Positions 1 through 12,600 of a DNA stretch of 64,000 bases are shown here, piece by piece (positions within the stretch are counted from its first letter, which is position 1; each line of letters opens with the position of its first letter). A program made the position numbers and the translations under genes. Under the pieces are notes generated by a model. The model had not been told where the DNA came from. It saw only the letters and a list, made by a program, of their open reading frames with translations, and did not search any database. The DNA is from Parasponia andersonii (taxonomy: Eukaryota; Streptophyta; Magnoliopsida; Rosales; Cannabaceae): positions 925,141-989,140 of the forward strand of contig JXTB01000068.1 of NCBI GenBank assembly GCA_002914805.1, written 5' to 3'.

Positions 1-189
1 ATCCAGCTTCTGCCCCAGATCTGGTCGTTCATCTCGGGAGCTTCCTTCGGCATCAGGACGGGTGCTCCTGGTTGTCATTCTTGAAGGTGCCATCACACGT
101 TGTATGGCTTTTTTGTTCGGGGAGGGCGTGGTTGCGAGTTTCTTACTCTCTTTTCCACGCTCAACCGTTTCCCACAGACGGCGCCAAAC
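1..189 (-). mobile_element. LTR retrotransposon internal 5' end with primer-binding site
   Basis: Read on the minus strand, positions 189 to 169 give GTTTGGCGCCGTCTGTGGGA, directly after the LTR end. This is the usual place and form of a primer-binding site in plant Ty3/Gypsy elements. The same string follows the LTR at the other end of the window (63903 onwards, plus strand). The rest of the body lies beyond the left edge, so no gag or pol can be seen. Confidence 0.75.
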
Positions 190-1312
190 TGTTGGAGCGA
201 TTTCTCACCAGCCGTCCACGTGTCTCGAACTGCTGACGCTGGATTCTCCAACTGTCCATGTGTCCTTGCTGTCTCAAAGCTCTCTGAACTCCAAGCGAGA
301 TTGGAGAGGCGGGGGTGGTTACCTGCAAAGACTCTCCGATGCTTAAGTCAGTAGTTTTTCTTTGTGTTTGGTAGCAAGGAGTAATATTTCAGTTTGAATA
401 TCTATCTCTCTATGGATCTCTGCCTGTTTTCTTTTCGTTCACAGACTGTTTTATATATATTAGTTTTGTTGTGCGTACATGCCCCTCTCGGGAATGCATG
501 GCTTCAATATATGTAGTCTTGAGATAGTGAACAACCCGGTTCTCTATCTCTAGAAAAAAAAAATGAGTACCTTTCACCTCAAGGTCTTTTTTAACCGTCA
601 CAGGCTGAGATTTCTGTGATCTCTTCTGTGCTACCGTGGCCTGATTTTCGCCGCCTCCTACAGCTTCAATCTGTCAGGAGTAAGATTTGGGCAAATCACC
701 GTTCTGTCAGGACGGCTTGTCCCTGCGCACACACCTACCCAGAAACGCATTAAATGCTCTGTCTGGGTCTAGAGCCGTGGGGTTGCTTTCCATTGTATCC
801 AGTTTGAAGACCCTTGGGGCTTCTGACCCCTCCGACTGTTGAGGTAAGAGCCACTGTTCCCAGATAGCAAACCCTTGGGGCCTCTGACCCCCAGCTGTCG
901 TGGTTAGGGTCTGACTGGCTGGACCGTCTAGGGTCAGTGATGGGGACCTTAGGGCTTCTGTCCCCTCCGACTGTTGAGGTAAGGGCCGCTGTTCCCAAAT
1001 AGCAGACCCTTGGGGCCTCTGATCCCCAGCTGTCGTGGTTGGGGTCTGACTGGCTGGACCGTCTGGGGTCAATGATGGGGAGCTTGGGGCTTCTGACCCC
1101 TCCGACTGTTGAGGTAAGGGCCGCTGTTCCCAGACAGCAGACCCTTGGGGCCTCAGACCGCCAACTGTCGTGGTTGGGGTCTGACTGGCTGGACCGTTTG
1201 GGATCAGTGATGGGTTCTGCCCTAAACTCGGACGGCCCAAATGCTGATGGTGAGATCACGTGTGATCCGCGTGACCTTTCTCGTGGTACAAGGTTCAGGA
1301 ACGGACCCCACA
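190..1312 (-). mobile_element. 5' LTR of a Ty3/Gypsy-type retrotransposon
   Basis: On the minus strand the LTR begins TGTGGGGTCC at 1312 and ends in CA at 190, next to the primer-binding site. It aligns over most of its length with the LTR at 63052-63902. Shared blocks include the TGTGGG(G/A)TCCGTTCC start, the TTTAATGCG block near 750, the CCGTCCTGACAGAA block near 710 and a TATA-like ATATAT near 510. It is 1123 bp against 851 bp for the other copy. The difference is explained by two extra 135-bp repeat units. Because it is followed by a primer-binding site it is a 5' LTR. The matching 3' LTR is outside the window, so no insertion age can be given. Confidence 0.75.
813..1213 (-). repeat. Three 135-bp tandem repeats in LTR U3
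   Basis: The motif TCCGACTGTTGAGGTAAG recurs at 831, 966 and 1101, an exact 135-bp spacing, and the sequence between is closely similar in each unit. 135 is a multiple of 3, so reading frames run through the array and create spurious 177- and 187-codon ORFs with 45-residue repeats. The related LTR at 63052-63902 has only one unit (near 63255-63290). The array lies upstream of the TATA-like site in the element's own orientation, where enhancer-type repeats occur in many plant LTRs. Confidence 0.85.
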
Positions 1313-2278
1313 CTGTGTTTAAACAAAGGTTGGAGAGTTAGTAAACCTTAAAAATTTTCTTATTATTTATCTTTTATTTATTTTTCATGCTAATTTAGTT
1401 GCTTTGTTTTATTTCTTAAAAATCTATATTTTGGTTACTTAGATAAAATTAGAATTGTGATAATTTTAATATTTAGTTTAGACTTAGTAATCAATACTCA
1501 TGTGTTCAATACTCTAACTCATAAATCTATACTATTTGTGACTGTGTGCACTTGTACAAGAATGTATGAGTATAATTTATAATTGCACATTCTAATCAAT
1601 ATAACCCTTTTGTTATAATTGTTAAATTTTTTTATAGAAATAAATAATTTCTAAAGCAAATAGTTTAGTAACTATAATTGAGAACGAAATTTTAAATTTT
1701 TAGACTATCAAGAATTATGTCATTATTATAATAATAATCATTTTATCACAGATCGTTAAAATTTTAACAAAATCAGTCATACGCAAAGGCACACGATTTA
1801 GTAATTATACCGCGGACCATGTTCTAACTCTCAAAACTAAACATTGCCCAATCATACACTTACACATAATTGTTTATCGACCACGACTAATCTGGTCAAG
1901 CTCGATTAGACCAAGTCGAGAAAGTCATTTGACTATCTTGACTTGGTCTACTCCGGTGAAGGAAGGTGCATTTTAGGGTTTTTACTGGTTAAGTGAGTAA
2001 AAATAAAAGTAAAAATAAAAATAAAAAGTAAAGAAAATAAAATAAAATAAAAAAGCTAAATGCACCATTTTCCACCGTTTCAGGGAAAAGGTGAATAAGC
2101 TTTCAGTGCACCGGACCACAGACAAATTCATTACCTCTCCCCCGCACTGCTAGGTAGTAAGGGAGTCAACTGAGTCAGGCAAAACTCGGTCCAACTCGCC
2201 CTGGCTCTTCTTCACGGCCACCATCATAACCGCCAAAAGCTCATTGACCTCCTGCTACGATGCCCATCCCGGCTTACC
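1313..2278. other. AT-rich intergenic DNA upstream of the PPR gene
   Basis: No gene is visible. About 1610-1830 resembles the dispersed repeat better preserved at 43438-43912 and 25540-26041 (shared tracts: Gaattatgt..., atcacagatcgttaaa, acacgatttagtaatta). About 2000-2055 is an A-rich simple-sequence tract. The last 150 bp are GC-richer and form the leader of the PPR gene; an in-frame TGA near 2170 limits that frame. Confidence 0.6.
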
Positions 2279-4162
2279 ATGCGACACCTGTACGAAATCC
2301 AAGCCCAAGTCACCACCAACCCGATCCCTTCCATCGACCCAAACCTCATCGCCGTCAAGCTCATCGGCGTGAGCGCCTCACGCGCTTGCCACCGCCACGG
2401 CACGCTCATCTTCACCCACTTCCTCGCGAGCCCCAACATATTCGCCTGCAACGCACTCCTCAAAGCTTTCGCCCAAAACAATGACTGGCTCAGCACTTTA
2501 CGTTACTTTAATGCCCAGCTGGTTCTGCCAAACGCACCCGACCCGGATGAGTATACCTTCACCTCGGCCCTTAAGGCTTGCGCTGGCCTTGTCCGAGAAG
2601 AGGAGGGCCGGAAAATTCATGGGTTGGTGACTAAATATGGGTGTGAATGGAACCTTTTTGTTAGAAACTCGCTCGTTGATTTGTACTTCAAAGTGGGTTG
2701 TTTTGGGATTGCGCATAAGCTGTTTGATGAAATGCCTGTGAGAGATGTTGTTTCTTGGAACACTTTGGTATCTGGGTTTTGTCTGAGTGGACAAGTTGAG
2801 AAGGCCCGGATTGTGTTTGATGGTATGGTGGAGAGAAGTTTGGTTTCTTGGTCGACGATGATAAGTGGGTACGCTAAGGTGGGTGATTTGAAGGAAGCTT
2901 GGCGGCTTTTCGAGGCGATGCCGGAGAGGAGTGTGGTTTCTTGGAATGCCATGATTGCTGGGTACGCCCAGAATGAGAAGTATGCTGAAGCAGTTGAGCT
3001 ATTTCGGGAGATGCAGCAAGTTGGAGGCTTGGCTCCAAACCACGTGACGCTTGTTAGTGTTTTGTCTGCTTGCGCTCATCTTGGTGCTCTTGACTTGGGG
3101 AAGTGGATTGATAGGTTTATAAGAAGGAAAAGGATGGAATTGGGTCTGTTCTTGGGGAATGCATTGGCGGATATGTATGCGAAATGTGGATGTATAACAG
3201 AGGCCAGAAGGGTTTTTGATAAGATGCAGGAGAGAGATGTCATATCATGGAGCATTATTATTACTGGATTGGCTATGAATGGCCATGCGGATGAAGCTTT
3301 TGAGCGCTTTGATAATATGATTGAACATGGGGTGATTCCAAATGATATTACTTTCATGGGGTTATTAACAGCATGCACTCATGTTGGCTTGGTCGAAAAG
3401 GGCCTTAATTATTTTGATATGATGGATCAGACGTATGGAATCATTCCCAAGATTGAGCATTATGGATGCGTGGTTGATCTTCTCAGTCGTGCCGGCCGCC
3501 TTGATGAAGCGGAGAAGTTAATCAACTCGATGCCGGTAAAGCCTAATGTCATTGTGTGGGGTGCATTGCTTGGTGGTTGCCGGAAATACAAAGATGCGGA
3601 AAGAGGAGAACGTGTTGTCCACCGGATTCTTGAGCTGGAATCCGATCACTCCGGAAGCTATGTTTATCTTGCTAATATTTATGCTTCAATGGGTAGGCTG
3701 GACGATGCAACCAAATGTAGGTTGAAAATGAGGGACAATGGAGTAATGAAAATGCCTGGTTGTAGTTGGATAGAGGTGGATAATGTGGTATATGAGTTCT
3801 TCATGGGTGACTTATCACATCCTGAGTCAGATAAGATATACTCGATGGTTAGAGAACTGAGGTGGAAGATGAATTTAGCCGGGTACAAACCAAAGACGGA
3901 TCTTGTGGTTCACAATATAGACGAAGAAGAGAAGGAAGATGCTTTATCTGTTCATAGTGAAAAACTGGCGATTGCATTTGGGCTAATTAGTACGAGTGAG
4001 GGAACCACAATTCGAATTGTGAAAAACTTACGAGTTTGTAGTGACTGCCATGATGCAACCAAGATTGTCTCTAAAATTGTTAACCGAGAGATTGTTGTGA
4101 GGGATCGGAGCCGCTTCCATCATTTCAGAGACGGTAGATGCTCTTGTAATGATTATTGGTAG
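2279..4162 (+). CDS. PPR protein, PLS class with E and DYW domains
   Basis: This intronless gene encodes a 627-residue pentatricopeptide repeat protein. Such proteins bind organelle transcripts and, through the DYW domain, deaminate specific cytidines to uridines in mitochondria or chloroplasts. Repeats run from about residue 50 to 430, with typical motifs (DVVSWNTLVSGF, SVVSWNAMIAGYAQN, GNALADMYAKCG). The E domain follows, with the PG box PGCSWIEV. The DYW domain holds the deaminase-like H559-S-E561 and C587-S-D-C590, a second metal site (H614, H615, C621, C623) and a terminal D-Y-W. ATG 2279 is the first in-frame start after an upstream TGA near 2170. The N-terminus is not a strong transit peptide, so the target organelle is open. 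The editing site cannot be read from the sequence by eye. All catalytic residues are present, so the gene looks functional. Confidence 0.93.
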   Translation: MRHLYEIQAQVTTNPIPSIDPNLIAVKLIGVSASRACHRHGTLIFTHFLASPNIFACNALLKAFAQNNDWLSTLRYFNAQLVLPNAPDPDEYTFTSALKACAGLVREEEGRKIHGLVTKYGCEWNLFVRNSLVDLYFKVGCFGIAHKLFDEMPVRDVVSWNTLVSGFCLSGQVEKARIVFDGMVERSLVSWSTMISGYAKVGDLKEAWRLFEAMPERSVVSWNAMIAGYAQNEKYAEAVELFREMQQVGGLAPNHVTLVSVLSACAHLGALDLGKWIDRFIRRKRMELGLFLGNALADMYAKCGCITEARRVFDKMQERDVISWSIIITGLAMNGHADEAFERFDNMIEHGVIPNDITFMGLLTACTHVGLVEKGLNYFDMMDQTYGIIPKIEHYGCVVDLLSRAGRLDEAEKLINSMPVKPNVIVWGALLGGCRKYKDAERGERVVHRILELESDHSGSYVYLANIYASMGRLDDATKCRLKMRDNGVMKMPGCSWIEVDNVVYEFFMGDLSHPESDKIYSMVRELRWKMNLAGYKPKTDLVVHNIDEEEKEDALSVHSEKLAIAFGLISTSEGTTIRIVKNLRVCSDCHDATKIVSKIVNREIVVRDRSRFHHFRDGRCSCNDYW

Positions 4163-5753
4163 CAAGTAGTAACTAGTTAGAACTTTGAATTGGAAAATTT
4201 TGAATTCCAAGGATACAGCAAACTTTGTTTTTCCTTTTTTTTTTCATCTGCGTGACAAGCCATAAGTTAATCATAGTAATGTGCACTTGATAAGCAAATT
4301 CTCCGGTGTTTCCTCAACAAAGCAGGGGTTTAAGTCTTTCTCTGCCTATAAAGGTCTATATTGGCTTAACAATTTAACTCTCGATGGAGCAATTGCTGAG
4401 TACTTAGCAATAAAGCAATGATATACATGTTAACCCGTTTGAAATTATGGGATCTAGGTGGCAATTCTTTTATTTTGAACCACAATTTTTTTTTGGGCTG
4501 GAAAAATGGCGATTCTTGACAAGCAGTTATATCTTTATTCATCCCAAGTGATTAGATTGGTTGCATTTCCAAGTGTAAAAGATTCACCAATTTTTGAGTT
4601 GTTGAATCTACCTTACCCTATGCGACAGCGTAACTCAGATTTCCAATCCAAATTTGTGACATGTAAGCTACAGCAAGACCCAAAATATTATTAGCGAGAA
4701 CCATAGGTTGGTCGATTAAAGTGAGAACAATCAGACTATCAAGTCCACAAGGTGGTCATTGGATTGATTCAACTGGAATGGTTGTGCAGCTTCCACCATA
4801 ATATCTCATTGAATGCATTGTTCAGGTTTAGCTGATTCCACCAAAAATTGATTTTTGTTCAACAGATTATTAAAAACATACCAAACAAAAAATTTGGTTT
4901 TCGTTCAGCAGATTATCAAAAATATACCAAACGCCAATTGGGACAAATTATTCTTTAATCACAATGGAGTGGAAAATGCCATCCCAAAATCCAAACTGGC
5001 CTGAAGACTTAATTATGCATGCACAAACGATGGAAATCATGAGAAACACTAGGCACTCAGCATGACTATTGAGTTGTAACGCATTTTCGGTGACGGATTC
5101 GTAAAAGTTTCTGCCTTATTTGCTCCTCTTTAATTTTTTTCATTCAAGATTTTCTTCCTTGTTTCAACATCGAGGAGTTTCAAACTTCAATTTTGCACCA
5201 ATAGAGAAACTTTTGGTGGTTAAGCAAAGAGAAGAGACAACCCGATATGTGAATGCCCACCAATTGTATAGCAAACAGATCAAAGACAGTCAGGATAACA
5301 TGAGGTGTCAGATTCGAAAGATCCATGTATTTTACGCAAATCAGACCATGCAGCATACGATTTTCAATCTTTCACCCACAAAATATTGTTCTAGACAAAC
5401 TCCACGCCCAAGTGTTCAAGGCATTCCAGATAGATATAAGTTACAGTACTGGATGCGATAAGAAAAAGAAAGAAAGAATCGTAAAATAAGAACAGTACCA
5501 TTCACAAAGGAAATCACTTTCCAGATATCTGAAAATGAGAAAGCAAATGATCCATCCATAGATACAAGATCAGTTTCTCAAGCGGCAACAACTTTGTTTC
5601 CACACCAAGCTCTCCATAATTTTGGATATAATATCAACTCTGAAATCTGCAACGTTCATTTCAGAAGAGTTACCCTTCCAGAAGAAAATAAAGGAGTTGC
5701 AAATAATACTATTGGGGACTGGAAGTAATCAACTTACCAAAGCAATTACACAA
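4163..5753. other. Intergenic DNA between PPR and profilin
   Basis: No coding region can be supported; the short ORFs here show no family features. A small imperfect direct repeat lies at about 4854-4930 (two copies of a 'GTTCA(A/G)CAGATTAT(T/C)AAAAA' segment). About 5460-5753 is probably the 3' UTR of the minus-strand profilin gene. Confidence 0.55.
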
Positions 5754-7434
5754 CTACAGACCCTGCTCAATTAGGTAATCTCCAAGCCTTTCAACGATCA
5801 TGTTGCACTGACCAGGAGTCAGGGGCTCCTCGTATATACCAATGATCAAGGCCTGATTGGTCTTCTTAACAGTAACACCTCCGGAGCCCTAATATGTGAG
5901 AGATGAATCAATCAAAGTGCAAGCGGAATATAAAAAATTACACCAAATTAAGTACTTTCATTGGTTCTCAATTCAAACTATCTTTGAACTGAGATATGTA
6001 AAGTCCATATATAGGTGATCCCAAAAGTTAAAACTTAAAGATTTTACTTTTATATCATACATACAAAGAAGTTATATTTTTTTGTGTGCACCAATACACA
6101 AGAATTTTACAAGTCGGAAGAACTGAGATTAGAATAAGAAAGATGAAACCCTTATATCTGTACCTGATCATGTAAGGACTTTTACAATCAGATCTAAGCT
6201 ATCAATTTAAATTAAAGGAACACTTAAAAGATGAACGTGTGTGACATTTTGTGTAAGAGTTTGGATTTAGGACCCTCAACCTCCATTACTGCATTTGTTC
6301 GCCGTATGCAATATGACAATACAAAGTTAGTAAAAGGTTAAAGGTTCAGTGGAGTCAAGTAGAGTTGAACAAAACTGTATGTCAATGAATTTGCTCCAAG
6401 ATAGGCAGCTGTGCTTACGGCTGCACAATCAATATGTACAATCAACTTGAGATTACCACAAGTGAAACACAATCGCTGATAATAACGACACTAGTGATTG
6501 GAAAATTCCAAGGTGTGCAGTGATAACCACAGCCATCCTGACTATCAAGACCAGAAAATGACCATGACTGGTGAGAAAACAACTTACTGGCAAAACATTG
6601 CGTGATTGTAGTATAACTCCTCAAAGACATCCAAATATTAGGTTCAAATAATGATCCAAACCATGCATCACAATATTGATGAACATATGTTGGTAAACTA
6701 ATACGAAGGCAATATTAAATAATGTGTGACAAAGCAAAATGCCAAAATCTCACCTTCTTTCCTCGTATCACAGCACCAGCTTCACCTTGGATCACCATAT
6801 ACTTTATGCCACCAAGGAATAGTCCAGTTGGAGCAAGTGATCCAGGTTCCTCAAAATCTTTCACAATGGCAGCTATTTCTTCAGGCTTAAACTATAGCAC
6901 CCCACCGAAAAAAAAAATACAGTTAGCATACTTATATATTGATATATACATACATATATATATATATATACACACACACATATAATCATCCTAAAAACAT
7001 ACGCACACACACATATATTGTAGTATTCACAAAACCCACAATCTGGATCATACAAATTCCCAATCAAGATCAATAAATATACGGAAAATTTTATGAAACC
7101 AATCATAGAATCAATTCGGATATCCATTAAGGGAGGTAAACAATACAAGACCCATGTCATAGATTAATCCAAACAAAAACTAGAGACCGTGCATGGTACT
7201 GGGCTGATCCGATTGAACAAGATTCGCTAAAATCTGATCAAACCCAGATCTGAAAAATCACATAAATCTGAAAATTTAAAGAATACCCAGAAGAAAAATT
7301 ACGAAATTGACCTGAGGAAAGGTATCGCTCTGAGCCCAAACGCTGCCCTCTTGGCCGATTATGGCCGCTGAAGAGAGATGGCCGCCCTCGATTTCGCACA
7401 TCAAGTGATTGTCAACGTACTCTTGCCACGACAT
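5754..7434 (-). CDS. Profilin (actin-binding protein)
   Basis: Three exons on the minus strand: 7434-7312, 6891-6754 and 5888-5754. They join to 131 residues, the normal plant profilin length. Profilin binds G-actin, poly-proline stretches (such as formins) and phosphoinositides, and controls actin filament assembly in the cytosol. The product starts [12 protein letters not shown], has the central [13 protein letters not shown] block, then AVIRGKKG, and ends [19 protein letters not shown]. These are hallmark plant profilin segments. All introns are GT-AG and all junctions are phase 0. Intron 1 (6892-7311) holds TA/CA simple repeats near 6950-7015. Intron 2 (5889-6753) is featureless. The family is known for pollen allergens. 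The sequence does not show whether this copy is pollen-specific or vegetative. Confidence 0.96.
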
Positions 7435-9620
7435 CTTCGTTCAACAACGATTGATCTCCTCCGCTTCTAGGGTTCGTTTTTCGCAAGCTTTGGCTATGTC
7501 TTTGGGTTTCTGAGAGAGTAGAACTCTTTGGGTTCTGAGAGAGTAGAACTATCTGGAGCGAAAATGGATTACAGGAGGGAGCGACTTTGTGATTGTTTGG
7601 CCAAATAGTTGGTGGTGTTGCTTTTGATGCTGCTTTTGCTAGAGCGACAGCGCTACTGTCACCGCAAACACGCGTGGCATGTTTTTATTTGTCAGTTTTC
7701 GTTGTAGAATGAGACAACGACATGTCTTTTTAATCTGTAAAAGAGTTTTCCTTTTTATAACGACAGGTCGCTTAGTGTTAATAACGACACGTCGTTTATT
7801 TAAAAGGAGCGTTGATGAGGCTATAAAGTATAGACCAATCAAAAGTCAAAAACAGGTATTTGACTCCCGCCTCATGTTTTTGGCTTTGCCTTTTAAAAAC
7901 CGACGACTTGAGTTTGGGCGAGTGCCCTTCCGCTACTGGTTTCCCAGTTTCCACCGCAGCCACTAAAGTCACCCAAAAGTTCAAACCCAAAACTCCCAAA
8001 TAGCAACCACATGTTTAGAAAAAATAAATAATCTATTTTAAATAATACTCTTATTAAAATAAATTTGTAGGCTTTGTGATTTTAACGAATAATTAGTCAT
8101 TTTACCTTTTGACATTTGCTAGTAGTATAAATTTGCTCATTTGTTTTTTATTTAGTATTTAAGTGTCATTATTCATTAACTGTATAAGTATTGATGTGGT
8201 AAATGAAGAATAATTTTGTCATTTTAAGGGCATTGAATGGAGGTTAGAGAAGAATAATTTTGTCATTTTATGGACATTGGAATACTAAAAATAAAAAATA
8301 AAGGACAAAAGAAATCAATTTTGCCATTTTTAGGGCACTGAAAAACTAAATCAAAAGTGATGAGATAAAGTAAAAAAAAAGTAACATTTAAATACAAAAT
8401 CAAAAATAAGGTGATAATTTTATAATACAAATATCAGGGACAAAATAAGTAATTGTTCCATTTTAATTGTGGATAACACTGACTAGATTTTAGAATCTTT
8501 AGTCGAATCTTTTTTCCTTTTTTTTTTTTCAAATATGAAAACTACTCTTACCCATAAATGTAGGCCAAATTTTCCTAATAAAATATACTTGGAATAGTGC
8601 CTAATTAGTAAAAATTAAAGACTTGCAAGTAATATTATGAAGTTATTTGGAAAATGGTCACCATAGAAAATAAGCTTATGGTGGTAAATGAAAGAGAATT
8701 TGCGGTGTGATTAGCAATTAAATGAGAATTTGAACTGACTTTGCACATCGGAAGAAATGTGGTTACTATTTGGGCTACCTTTGACCACCAATAAAACCAA
8801 TTTAGAATGCCTCGTTTCAGCTTCGAACATGCCAATATGGTGGGCCACAACGTAAAATGAAAGCATATGAGACATAGAGAGAGTTTACTGGAGAAACTCT
8901 GGGTTTTGTAAGGGTTCTGGAAAGCGTTTGTTTCCTGAGAAAATAGGTTGGACACATTGAGATTCTTTCTGGTGTGGTGTAAATTCGTTGTGATTTTGCT
9001 GTGAGAACAAGAGTGTGCAATCAAAGCATCTCAGTGGATTTGACTAAGGGAGAAAACTCCCTACCCTGGATGTAGAATTGCTCTTGCAATTTGAAAGAAA
9101 ATATATTCTGGCTGCATTATTTATTTTCTTCTACTTGCTTTAAATCCTTGATTATTGTGTCTTTGTTACAAAGATCACTGAAATTAGAGATCTGAATCGC
9201 CACATTGCTTGATCGAACGAGTTCAAAAAATGTCATTTATTTATGTATACACATAGTACAACACACATACATATACCCTGTCTATTATACATGATACATT
9301 AAGGAGTTTCACCTCCATATCTACATTCAGCTGACAAACTGGATTTGCATAAACATTTCCTCTCCATCAACTCGATTGAAAATGGAAGAGTTTCAAAATG
9401 AAGCATGGGAAGAGAGAAATTTTACAGGGTTTAATTTTGGCCGGTAACTAACAAAAGGAGTCCTTTTCTTTTGTGTTCTACTGTTACTTCCAAATGGTAG
9501 TTAGCTTTCAATATAGCTGTATAGGATGAGAAATCAAACCTCCTGTACCGTGAAAGTGAACTAACTTCTATGCTCAACAAGGTAAAAGAAAGTATTGGAT
9601 CTTCTCAAGTTAAAGTTCAG
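7435..9620. other. Intergenic DNA between profilin and sigma factor
   Basis: The first 350 bp is the profilin promoter and leader. It carries two CGACA(C/G)GTCG boxes near 7762 and 7786. About 8210-8280 has a short direct repeat (GAAGAATAATTTTGTCATTTTA twice, imperfect beyond). About 8640-9230 has an LTR-like texture (an ACTCCCTACCCTGGATGTAG-type block near 9057) but no defined ends, so I do not call an element. The 129-codon ORF at 8635-9024 has no recognisable features. Confidence 0.5.
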
Positions 9621-12600
9621 CTATAAATTTAAGTAATGGCTTAAATCTCTTTTGACTTCTTCGTCCCTTAGCTTTTTCAGAGCTTTCTTTTCTATCTTCC
9701 TTATCCACTCCTTGCTCACGCGGAAACACTTCCCAATCTCTTCGAGGGATTTCGGCTGGCAGGTCTTAAGGCCATATCGTAAAATCAACACTTGCCTCTC
9801 TCTTGAATCCAAACCTGCTAGAAGATCATACATATCTTTTCTCATGTGTTGTCTCATTACAGTTTCTTCAGGAGTACTTATTGACATATCTGGCATAAAC
9901 TCCTGCAACAAGAATCACCCAATTTGAAGTCAAAAAGCATAAAAAACATAAGTTTGACGAGCGTTACTAAAATGTAAATAACCATATCAGAAGATTTTAC
10001 ATACATACATACACACATATAATTATTGATTGTTTTAGTTCAATGTACATAACTTACAGTTAAAACAACAGTCCCCTCAAGATGAGAAAAGTTAGGAGAT
10101 AGATAAAAAGGTGTTGTAAATAACCATATCAGAAGATTTTACATACATACATACACACATATAATTATTGATTGTTTTAGTTCAATGTACATAACTTACA
10201 GTTAAAACAACAGTCCCCTCAAGATGAGAAAAGTTAGGAGATAGATAAAAAGGTGTAAACACGCTAGAGATAACGAGATAGTTGAAGTCATACCAGGTAT
10301 TTTCCTTGAAAGCAGTCTCCTATCTTCTGATCAACCGAACCAACAACTCTTAGGCATTGGCTAGCCGATCTGATTTTATCCAAAGAAAGACCCGTGAGCC
10401 TTGCAATTTCGTCATCATCTGGATATTTCCCTTGACCTTTGGTGATTGCTTTTCGTGTTTTCTGTATCTGATTAATTGCCTTGCTTAATGTGCACTAGAA
10501 TACAAAGAATACTATTTGGATCAATGACCAACTCTAACACGCATGGGGTTGTTTGAAGAAACAATTTCTTGAGGAGGAGAAAAACATACAGGAACTTTTA
10601 TCCCTCTAGCATTCTGTGTCACCAATCTTGACATTGCTTTCCTGATCCAGTACTGGACATAGGTTGAGAATTTGTAACCCCTTGTATGGTCAAACCTTTC
10701 AGCACCTTGCAGGACACCAAGCTTTCCAGCCTATGAGAAATAAGCACTCAAATGTAAAGACTAATTGAAATAGAGAATCATGTAGACTGTAGATATATGC
10801 CTTTTATGATGTGTTTTTAAGTATTTATAAGGTGGATATCTTTTTCTTTTTCTTGTCCAATGAAAAAAAAATTGATGCAAGAACATATGAAAAAACATAT
10901 TTAGCCAAAATGTATTGACTCCTATTGCCACCAAGGCCAGCTTATGACCGTCATTTCATGTCACAGTTTTCCTGATAAGGCCTGGAAAGTTTTTGCTAAA
11001 GTGAATAACAACGCATATAAATATAAAACTTAAGTTATATGTCTAATAAACCTGAAGTAAATCATCCAAGGCTATTCCTAGTCCCCTATAATTTCTTGCA
11101 AGGTATAGAACTAAGGACTTAGTACTCCTTATAAGCTCATCCTGGCAACGCCAACCAAAATGCAAATTCAGCTGAAGCATCTTTTCATCAAGACCTGCAG
11201 CTTCTGCCCAGCAACTCAAGCTGACAACTCCCCCAGTTTCCTTTTGCAAAGCTGTTCTGATTTGCTCCAACTTTGAAACCATCTGAAATAATTAGAAAGG
11301 CTAAAGCTGGTAACACATTCTTGAAACACAAATTTTGAAAAAAAATATACATATTTGATGTAATTTCAACCTTCACCCCAGCTGAAATTTCTGCCTCCTT
11401 TTTTGCAAGTGCTAGTCTCTTCTGTCTAGAATATTTTGATCTTTTCACAGAAGAAACAGAAGGCTGTAGAAGACCTTGCCAAATTACTTTTGAATGCAAC
11501 TGAGAAGAGAGATTTTTCGGTTTTTCCAATCTTATTTTTCTTGATTTTCTATCTTCGTTTTTACTAGTTCGAACAACAATCCTACTTGTGTGGCTATCCA
11601 TTGTGTTGCTTGTCTTATTTTCACCAATATACTCTCTGATAGTCTCAGACAAGTCCAAAGAGTTCGAGGTTTCAAGAGTCCTCGATAAACAACTATTAAA
11701 TAATGTTAGAGCTCCAAGCCTTCCTAGTTGCAATAAAATCTTTTTTTCCAATCGTAACACATCTGAATCAGAAAAACTCTCCTCCAAAACACACAGGTTT
11801 TGCATCAATATACTAAAATGTGACACCTTGCATCCGTTCGTGTCTTCTTTGGTAGGCATCTGGGAATCATTTCAACCATGTTAATACTCAAGTCTCAGAC
11901 GGTCTCAAAGTCTATCTAAAAGTTCAAAAATTTACAATGAGATTTTCATTTGGAAAAGAACACAGAAACTGGCAAATGCATCAGATAAAAGAAAAACTAA
12001 AAACGTAACAGAATCACAAACCTTCCTTTCTTCCATTTCTGTTAAATCATCTTCTAAGCTTCGCGGATATGAAGATGAAAAGGCGTATGGTTTAAAAGGA
12101 TCTTTGGAAAAGTTCTCACTATCCTCAGAAATAACAGACAGGGAAGACAGCCTGGCTGAGTTGAACGAAGCCTCCTTGCCACTAACTGCACCATTTTAAT
12201 GTTGAACATTACAAATACGATAATCAACAAAATTAGGAAGTCCATTGACAAGCAATCAATCAATAATTAGTTCTCGGAAGCCCATTAAAATTATCTAGTT
12301 AAGGATTCAGACTGCTCAGAGAAATTAAAAAAAAAATCATAAAATGCTTTCTTCAACTGATGATTTTATAAATTACATTTCCCAGTCTACCACAATGAGT
12401 AATATGTAATTCTGCTCAAACATTAACAACCCAGCCTATTACTTCAAATGTTCATGCATCTAAATTCTAGACCATACATAAAAAAATCCTATAAACAATA
12501 TAGCTCAAACTATTTAATCTATGTTATGTTCCGGCTTCTGGGTATCTCCTATAAGTTAAAATGAAGATATTAACTGCCATAAGAAAAACAGAAAGATGAC

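Noticed and set aside
707-1313. Two overlapping minus-strand ORFs of 177 and 187 codons with internal repeats
   Set aside because: They lie inside an LTR and stay open only because the 135-bp repeat is a multiple of three; no family features.
8635-9024. 129-codon minus-strand ORF between profilin and sigma factor
   Set aside because: No motif, no splice context and LTR-like DNA around it; composition is like random AT-rich frame.
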